A stretch of 6,279 bases of DNA from Acidobacteria bacterium UBA6911. Its GTDB lineage: Bacteria; Acidobacteriota; UBA6911. Of this stretch, positions 1 to 5,100 are shown piece after piece; positions within the stretch are counted from its first letter, which is position 1, and each line of letters opens with the position of its first letter. The DNA is taken from the NCBI GenBank assembly GCA_002451015.1, contig DKBB01000003.1:1-6279 (forward strand), in the 5' to 3' direction. Position numbers and translations under genes: made by a program. The notes below the pieces were generated by a model, which saw nothing but the letters and a program-made list of their open reading frames with translations, had not been told where the DNA came from and searched no databases.

Positions 1-384
1 GATACAGCCCTGGCTCTGTTGGAAGTCAAACCTATTCAAAAAACCGAACGGCCGAAGATCAAGCCCGGCGAAGGGGAAGAGGCGACAGCCGAAGCCGTCC
101 AGAAGAATTTATGGGGACTTCACCGGATGCCTCAGGATTACGACCTCGTCCTGCAGGACGGAATGATTCTGGAAATCCGGGCCCTGCCTTCGGAACAAAC
201 CCGCATGGCCACTGTCAAACTTCTAAAGACCCTGTATCGAAAAACACTGGACTGGTACCGGCACGCGACATCTTCCGAAACGGCGCAACCGCAGGCTGTC
301 CAGCTCTGGCTGGATGAGAACGATGCCAGACTACTCTTCTGGTCCCTCCCCAAACAACTTAAAATCTTGATCATTCAGCTCTAG
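1..384 (+). CDS. C-terminal part of an unrecognised protein (5' end outside window)
   Basis: The frame is open from base 1 to the TAG stop at 382-384, giving 127 visible residues. A TTG at 19 could be read as a start, but the frame continues upstream without a stop and no ribosome binding site precedes it, so this is most likely the tail of a longer gene. The visible part starts with a short hydrophobic stretch ending in EVKPI, then a charged, low-complexity linker rich in Lys, Pro and Glu (about residues 13-29). A compact-looking region follows, with alternating hydrophobic residues around DYDLVLQDGMILEIRALP (46-63), a basic helix (about 71-88) and a hydrophobic C-terminus ending LKILIIQL. 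I do not recognise the family and assign no function. It is transcribed towards the minus-strand cluster and is probably not functionally linked to it. Confidence 0.6.
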   Translation, partial: DTALALLEVKPIQKTERPKIKPGEGEEATAEAVQKNLWGLHRMPQDYDLVLQDGMILEIRALPSEQTRMATVKLLKTLYRKTLDWYRHATSSETAQPQAVQLWLDENDARLLFWSLPKQLKILIIQL

Positions 385-400
385 CCCGCGTTAGTAGAGC
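378..400. terminator. Possible small bidirectional hairpin over the two convergent stop codons
   Basis: GCTCTA (378-383) and TAGAGC (395-400) form a perfect 6-bp stem with an 11-nt loop, spanning both the TAG of the plus-strand gene and the stop of the E1 gene. The position between convergent genes suits a shared terminator. The stem is short and no T-run follows on either strand, so it is weak evidence. Confidence 0.25.
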
Positions 401-2790
401 AAGGGGTAACGGGTCGGGTTGGATTCGTGCATTATCTCGCTGATTATTCGGCATATCTGCTCCCGGTTGGGCTTGGAGAAATAGTCTCCGTCGGATCCAT
501 AAGCCGGCCGGTGCTCTTTTGCGGATAAGGTCCGGGGCTGGCAATCAAGCCACTGATACCCGCGCCCTTCTTCGATCACCTTCTGCAGCATGAAAGCGGT
601 CGCACCTCCGGGGCAGTCCTCATCCAGAAAAAGGATCCGGTTGGTTTTTTGAAGCGAATCAAGGATCGCGCCATGGATGTCGAAGGGGAGCAGCGTTCTT
701 ACGTCGATGATTTCTGCGTTGATACCCATCGCATGGAGTTGCTCGGCCGCCTCCAGGGCAATGGCACAACAGGCGCCGTAGGTGACCAGGGTAACGTCCG
801 ATCCCGGCCTGAGGATTTCCGGGACTCCGAGAGGAATGCTGAAACTTCCGATATTATCCGGGCACCTTGCCTTTTTTCGGTATGCATTCAGCACTTCAAC
901 AATTATGGCGCTGTCGTCGGAGGAAAGCATGGTGTTATAAAAGCCGGCAGCCTGTGTTGCGTTTCTCGGAACACAGAGATAGATCCCTCGAACCAGGTTG
1001 AGGATGCCCGCCATCGGAGATCCCGAATGCCAGATGCCCTCAAGCCGGTGGCCGCGCGTCCGTATGATGACCGGCGCTTTCTGTCCGCCGCAGGTGCGCC
1101 AGTGCAGGGAAGCCAGGTCGTCTGAAAGTATCTGCAGGCTGTAAAGGATATAATCCAGGTACTGGATGTCCGCGATCGGCTTGAAACCGCGCATCGCCAG
1201 CCCGATTGCCTGCCCGATAATAGTGGCCTCCCTGATCCCGGTGTCCATAATCCGGAGCGCCCCGTATTTTGCCTGAAGACCTGCAAATCCCTGATTCACG
1301 TCCCCCATGCGCCCGATATCCTCGCCCATGGCAACCAAATGGGGGAAACGGGAAAAGGCCGCATCAAAGCAGGCATTCAGGATTTCAAACCCCGTTTTAA
1401 CGGGCGACGACCCGGAATAGGCCGCGGGAATTGCGGCGCTGTTAAGAGCGGAGGCCTCCGACTCGCTGTAAAGATGGGAACCGTAGCGTTTCTCATTGAC
1501 GGTCTCCTGGCGCCGCATCCAGTCGACAAGGTTTCTCCGGCAGGATTCCCCACAATGATATACGGCGGCCAGAGCTTCCCCCGCGGCATGCATCATGTCT
1601 CTTCGCATTGGGGATTTCATCCGCCGCAGAGTGTCCTGGATTCTTGATAACGCCTCGGAGGAAGAAGCTGATTTCATGGTTTTCCGCATAATGCGCAGCA
1701 GGATAAGTCTTTCCTTTTCCAGAGGAATGCGGAATGCTTTCCACGCTCGATCGCGACTGTCGAGCACAAAGTGCTTTTCCCGGGATTCCAACTCGTTCAG
1801 CTCTTCGGCTGATGCAGTTGCCGTGTCCAGGACCCATGCCCGCATTTTTACAAGGCAATCGTACTTGCGTTCCCACTCCAGACGGTCGGCGGACTTGTAA
1901 CGTTCGTGACTTCCCGAAGTGGAGTGTCCCTGGGGCTGCGTCAATTCGGTTACATGTACGACAGCCGGCACATGCGTGGTCCTGACCGATTCCGCGGCAG
2001 ACTCAAAAACCTTGCGGAGATTCATATAATCCCATCCGGGAACTCTGTACAGTCGGATGCCGGATTCGCTGTCCCCGTCGATCTGAAATCCCTGCAGGAT
2101 GCTCGACAGGTCCGATTTGACAATCTGCAGTTTATTCGGAACGGAAATGCCGTACCCGTCGTCCCAGACCGACAGAAGCATGGGCGCCTGAAGAACTCCG
2201 ACGGCATTGATCGTTTCCCAGAAAGCGCCCTCAGCGCAGGCGGCGTTCCCGATGGTTCCAAAAGCGATTTCATTCCCGCTTTGAGAGAAAATACCGCCGT
2301 AGGATTGCAGTTCCGGTAAATTGCGATAGATTTTGGATGCAAGGGCAAGACCTACCAGACGGGGCATTTGGGCCCCTGTGGGGGAAAGATCGGCAGTCGA
2401 ATTATATTCAGAAACCTGGTTTTTCCAGTTGCCGTCCGAATGAAGCAGACGGGTGGCGAAATGTCCGGTCATGGAACGCCCGCCGAAAAAGGGTTCCGCC
2501 TCCGGGTCCGCGTGGCCGTAAAGCTGGGCGAAGAACTGTTCGAGAGTGAGCAGTTTCAAAGCGAACATCAGGGTCTGGTCCCGATAGTATCCCGAGCGAA
2601 AATCCCCCTTTTGGAAGATGTGGGCCAGCGCCACCTGGGCGACTTCCTTGCCGTCTCCGAATATTCCGAACTTGGCTTTTCCCGAAAAAACCTCCTGGCG
2701 GCCGGTAATACTGGCCAGGCGGCTGCGGTAGGCAATCCGATAATCGTGGAGGATGCCCATTCTGTCGGGCACCGATGAACGCACTTTCAT
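391..2790 (-). CDS. 2-oxoacid dehydrogenase E1 component, alpha-beta fusion (thiamine diphosphate-dependent)
   Basis: This gene encodes a 799-residue E1 of the pyruvate/branched-chain 2-oxoacid dehydrogenase family, which decarboxylates a 2-oxoacid on thiamine diphosphate and transfers the acyl group to the lipoyl arm of an E2. The alpha half spans about residues 15-310: cofactor-binding region GNAACAEGAFWETIN (181-195), WDDGYG (209-214) and phosphorylation-loop-like GHSTSGSHERYK (288-299). A linker of about 150 residues follows. The beta half spans about 465-799: GED with the expected catalytic Glu490, HSGSP (588-592), and a transketolase C-terminal domain from about 655. Overall wording and the C-terminal motifs (AYGSDGDYFSKPN, MHE, YPLL) resemble fused E1 proteins of Bacteroidetes as I recall them. 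The substrate cannot be read from sequence; branched-chain oxoacids are a reasonable guess. No E2 or E3 gene is in the window. The ATG at 2790 has no ribosome binding site but a promoter-like element directly upstream; an in-frame TGA lies five codons before it. Met11 (2760) is an alternative start. The magnesium ligands appear swapped (see findings). Confidence 0.93.
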   Translation of the reverse strand: MKVRSSVPDRMGILHDYRIAYRSRLASITGRQEVFSGKAKFGIFGDGKEVAQVALAHIFQKGDFRSGYYRDQTLMFALKLLTLEQFFAQLYGHADPEAEPFFGGRSMTGHFATRLLHSDGNWKNQVSEYNSTADLSPTGAQMPRLVGLALASKIYRNLPELQSYGGIFSQSGNEIAFGTIGNAACAEGAFWETINAVGVLQAPMLLSVWDDGYGISVPNKLQIVKSDLSSILQGFQIDGDSESGIRLYRVPGWDYMNLRKVFESAAESVRTTHVPAVVHVTELTQPQGHSTSGSHERYKSADRLEWERKYDCLVKMRAWVLDTATASAEELNELESREKHFVLDSRDRAWKAFRIPLEKERLILLRIMRKTMKSASSSEALSRIQDTLRRMKSPMRRDMMHAAGEALAAVYHCGESCRRNLVDWMRRQETVNEKRYGSHLYSESEASALNSAAIPAAYSGSSPVKTGFEILNACFDAAFSRFPHLVAMGEDIGRMGDVNQGFAGLQAKYGALRIMDTGIREATIIGQAIGLAMRGFKPIADIQYLDYILYSLQILSDDLASLHWRTCGGQKAPVIIRTRGHRLEGIWHSGSPMAGILNLVRGIYLCVPRNATQAAGFYNTMLSSDDSAIIVEVLNAYRKKARCPDNIGSFSIPLGVPEILRPGSDVTLVTYGACCAIALEAAEQLHAMGINAEIIDVRTLLPFDIHGAILDSLQKTNRILFLDEDCPGGATAFMLQKVIEEGRGYQWLDCQPRTLSAKEHRPAYGSDGDYFSKPNREQICRIISEIMHESNPTRYPLLY

Positions 2791-2796
2791 ATATTT

Positions 2797-2826
2797 ATTG
2801 TATCAGGTTGTACGCGGCATTTTGAA
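2797..2826 (-). promoter_or_regulatory. Putative sigma70-like promoter giving a leaderless E1 transcript
   Basis: On the minus strand a -10 box TACAAT (2797-2802, 5 of 6 matches to TATAAT) lies 18 bp downstream of a -35-like TTCAAA (2821-2826, 4 of 6 matches). Six nucleotides separate the -10 box from the ATG at 2790, so transcription would be expected to start at the A of the start codon. The gene has no Shine-Dalgarno sequence, which fits a leaderless message. This is inference from consensus matching only. Confidence 0.4.
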
Positions 2827-2895
2827 ATACGGACTAGACTGTCCCGGCATCAGTGGAATGGTGACGCGGCAACATGTCGTGGATGAATTACGAGG

Positions 2896-3486
2896 TTAAT
2901 AGGCAAATCCTTCCGGAAGGGACTCTCCCGGTGTGCCCTCAGGGACCCAGGAAAGATCAACAATCGTATAGGTAGGCTCTAGGATTCTGAAGATGGGCAC
3001 CACGCGTTCGCCGATCCCGGGTTCTCCGGCGCTCAGGTAACTCATGAGGATTGTAGCGACACCCTCAAATTCCACGTTAATAAATTTTATCGGTTTTTCC
3101 AGCGTATTGAACGCCCCGGACCTTTCACAAATCATGAAAGTATGAATGGTCGCCGTATCCCGGCAAACTTCCGTTAAATCGACCACCGTATTTCTATTGA
3201 GGCAATCAGGGCAAAAGATGCGAAACGGCAGGTAAACCGTCCCGCTGAATTCACAATTCAGGTTGTCGCAGCGGGTTCCGAATATTTTTCTCCTGGAAAG
3301 ACTTTCGAAAAATACAGCCTCGCCGCCGTACATGTGAATGTGTGTCAAAGCGCGAGGATTGGTAACACCCATGAGCCTCCAGCCCTCATCTTCATTCCTG
3401 ATGGGCATATTGGGCGAAGCACTGTGAAACTCACCGTTCAACCTGTATTTTCCATTTTTCACTTTCACGTTTCCGGAAATACCCAT
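2896..3486 (-). CDS. Zinc-ribbon/OB-fold (DUF35-family) acyl-CoA-associated protein
   Basis: This is a 196-residue protein. A rubredoxin-like zinc ribbon is formed by Cys73-x4-Cys78 and Cys92-x2-Cys95, preceded by the usual short helical segment (FFESLSRRKIFGTRC, 59-73). It is followed by a beta-rich OB-fold region (about 105-170) that includes the typical IKFINVEFEG and GERVVPIFR strands. Proteins of this kind usually bind no substrate alone; they form the second subunit of thiolase-superfamily enzymes, as BbsA does with BbsB and the DUF35 domain of ChsH2 does with Ltp2. The thiolase-like gene immediately upstream (67 bp gap) is the obvious partner. About 55 residues before the zinc ribbon form an N-terminal extension not found in the smallest family members. 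The ATG start is supported by a strong ribosome binding site, AAAGGAG, 7 nt upstream. The family assignment is firm; the exact reaction is not known. Confidence 0.88.
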   Translation of the reverse strand: MGISGNVKVKNGKYRLNGEFHSASPNMPIRNEDEGWRLMGVTNPRALTHIHMYGGEAVFFESLSRRKIFGTRCDNLNCEFSGTVYLPFRIFCPDCLNRNTVVDLTEVCRDTATIHTFMICERSGAFNTLEKPIKFINVEFEGVATILMSYLSAGEPGIGERVVPIFRILEPTYTIVDLSWVPEGTPGESLPEGFAY

Positions 3487-3493
3487 CGTCCCA

Positions 3494-3500
3494 CTCCTTT
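3494..3500 (-). promoter_or_regulatory. Ribosome binding site for the DUF35 gene
   Basis: On the minus strand the sequence reads AAAGGAG, followed by 7 nt and the ATG at 3486. This is the best Shine-Dalgarno match in the window and fixes the start of the DUF35-family gene. Confidence 0.8.
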
Positions 3501-3553
3501 ACATTTTCAATCGATTCGCGATCGGGCCGGTTTCCTGCCCCGGGCCGGGATTA

Positions 3554-4990
3554 TCAGGCATCCTGTCTCAGCAGAAAATCAGGGTCCATCAGAACGGTAG
3601 CGGTTACATGAGATCCCACCCCGGCGTGACTGATGGCCATGGCCCTCCTGGCGCCCTTGACCTGAAGGTCGGTCCAGTCGTCGGGTTTCTCCCTTCCGAA
3701 TTCTTTCCAAATTCGGGGATCCCCGTGAATCTCCGCCCAACGGTTCCAGATATGCGATGCAATTTCGAATACCTGCATGATTCCGGTGGCACCGACGGCG
3801 TGCATGCAGCCGATCAGCCCTCCCGACAAATTTGAAGGCAATCTCCCCGGCTCGCCGGAATGCGGATTGGTGTGATAGCAATCGCCCGATTCCACATAAT
3901 CCCTTCCGGTTCCGTAAGGCCGGATTCCCAGATCTTCGTACGATTGGACATCGCTGATGGTAAACGCATCATGGAGTTCGACAACATCCAGATCATCCGT
4001 TGGATCCGTGATTCCCGTCATGCCATAGGCGTAATAAGCGCTCATGCGCGCTGCAAGGAAGCTTGTGAATCCAGGATAACGGCCGCTGCCGGGGAAGCGT
4101 TCTTCCATATCCGCATACTGGCTTTCCGATTCATTCGGCAAAAGGGGTATGGCCATGGGGCGGCGGCAGGCGGTTCGCAATGTGTGGGATCCCGCCGTCA
4201 CCCAAATCCTCAACGGTTTGTTCCGTGTGCCTGCGGTGAGTCGTTGTGCGGTTTTCTCATCACAAATGACGGCACAGGCAGCACCCACGCTCATCAGGCA
4301 ACAGTCCAGAGCCCTCAGGGGATATGCCACAACCGGAGACATCAGTACATCCTCAACAGTAATCTTCAAGGGCGCCTGGGCAAAAGGGTTAAACCGTGCG
4401 TATCCGTGGTGCTTGACGGAGATCTCGGCCAGTGTGCGGCGGAAAGATTCTTCCTGTTTGCCGAACACCTGCCAGTATTTCTGGGCCATGACGGCATAAT
4501 AACCGGTATAGATGTGCCCCAGCGGTGTTTCCCAGTCCTTGTCCGCTGCACAGGCGATGTAATTGTTGCCCTCGTCCGTCGGCACTTCATCCATGCGCTC
4601 CCAACCCATGGCCAGCACGCAATCGGAGTAGCCGGAGGCCACAGCCTTTACCGCCTCCCAAAGAGTGGAACCCCCGGTTGCCCCTCCCGTCTTGATGCCG
4701 ATATTTCCCAATGGATCCAGGCCCAGACGGTCATGTATAACGGCTTCACCCAGAAGCTGATCCCCGAAATGATCCGCGAAGTGGCCGTAGTAACAGGTAT
4801 GTATGTGCTGCTTTAATTCGGCGGGAGTTTTGTCGATCAGCCCGGCGGCCATGGCCAGCGCATCGACACACAGTTCCTCCGTTCTTTTCTCCGGGATGGA
4901 CCGGTCGAATTTTGACTGACCTGCGGTGACCAGATAGACAGGTCTCATAAGTTTCGGAATCCTGAGCTGTTGTTCGCTGAACGTGATCAT
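3554..4990 (-). CDS. SCP2/thiolase-superfamily protein lacking the nucleophilic cysteine (possible acyl-CoA aldolase)
   Basis: This gene encodes a 478-residue thiolase-fold protein of the SCP-x/lipid-transfer type. Visible hallmarks are PVYLVTAGQSKFDR (17-30), KTGGATGGSTLWEAV (100-114) followed by VASG and MGWERM, the HDAF motif (340-343), GCMHAVGATG with the conserved His397, and a C-terminal SHAGVGSH segment (454-461). Ungapped comparison with the usual CASGG motif of archaeal/SCP2 thiolases puts Gly103 (codon GGG, 4682-4684) at the nucleophilic cysteine, so ordinary Claisen thiolysis through an acyl-enzyme looks unlikely. Ltp2, the steroid side-chain retro-aldolase that pairs with a DUF35 domain, is a known thiolase-fold enzyme with a repurposed active site; a similar role is possible here. 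The downstream DUF35 gene is its likely partner subunit. I chose the ATG at 4990 because AGAGGT lies at good spacing before it. A TTG 33 bp upstream (5023) extends the frame but has no ribosome binding site. There is no frameshift. Confidence 0.88.
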   Translation of the reverse strand: MITFSEQQLRIPKLMRPVYLVTAGQSKFDRSIPEKRTEELCVDALAMAAGLIDKTPAELKQHIHTCYYGHFADHFGDQLLGEAVIHDRLGLDPLGNIGIKTGGATGGSTLWEAVKAVASGYSDCVLAMGWERMDEVPTDEGNNYIACAADKDWETPLGHIYTGYYAVMAQKYWQVFGKQEESFRRTLAEISVKHHGYARFNPFAQAPLKITVEDVLMSPVVAYPLRALDCCLMSVGAACAVICDEKTAQRLTAGTRNKPLRIWVTAGSHTLRTACRRPMAIPLLPNESESQYADMEERFPGSGRYPGFTSFLAARMSAYYAYGMTGITDPTDDLDVVELHDAFTISDVQSYEDLGIRPYGTGRDYVESGDCYHTNPHSGEPGRLPSNLSGGLIGCMHAVGATGIMQVFEIASHIWNRWAEIHGDPRIWKEFGREKPDDWTDLQVKGARRAMAISHAGVGSHVTATVLMDPDFLLRQDA

Positions 4991-4996
4991 GCCGTG

Positions 4997-5002
4997 ACCT
5001 CT
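4997..5002 (-). promoter_or_regulatory. Ribosome binding site deciding the thiolase-like start
   Basis: On the minus strand AGAGGT precedes the ATG at 4990, with 7 nt between its GAGG core and the start codon. The competing TTG at 5023 has no such sequence, so this site supports the shorter 478-residue product beginning MITFSEQQ. Confidence 0.65.
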
Positions 5003-5038
5003 ATTTGATTGGTATAGCGTCAATGAAACGGTACCGTC

Positions 5039-5071
5039 TGACCCGGATCCTCATAAAGTCCTGGCGGGTCA
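5039..5071. other. Inverted repeat between the citrate synthase-like and thiolase-like genes
   Basis: TGACCCG (5039-5045) and CGGGTCA (5065-5071) form a perfect 7-bp inverted repeat separated by 19 nt, inside the 110-bp gap. Next to it is a 10-bp palindrome, ACGGTACCGT (5028-5037). There is no T-tract, so a classic intrinsic terminator is not supported. It could be a weak hairpin that tunes expression within the operon, or an operator. It could also be chance. Confidence 0.25.
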
Positions 5072-5100
5072 CACGGGCTACGGAAGGCACTCACTGAAAG

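Noticed and set aside
649..1286. Several open frames of 60-160 codons on both strands within the E1 gene
   Set aside because: All overlap the E1 coding frame, which has continuous family motifs; their translations are arginine- and proline-rich without recognisable domains.
2812..2871. 8-bp direct repeat ACGCGGCA (2812-2819 and 2864-2871) upstream of the E1 gene
   Set aside because: It is too short and too widely spaced to claim an operator without comparative data, though one copy lies in the putative promoter spacer.
3523..3548. Direct repeat CGGGCCGG twice (3523-3530 and 3541-3548) between the thiolase-like and DUF35 genes
   Set aside because: It is short and GC-rich, extends only weakly as a hairpin and has no T-tract; probably chance.
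3860..4816. Long open frame (318 codons) on the plus strand opposite the thiolase-like gene
   Set aside because: It is antisense to a well-supported gene with clear family motifs, and its translation resembles no protein family; it is a by-product of high-GC codon use.
4991..5023. TTG at 5023 as the start of the thiolase-like gene
   Set aside because: It lacks a ribosome binding site, the added 11 residues are not family-like, and the ATG at 4990 has a good site.
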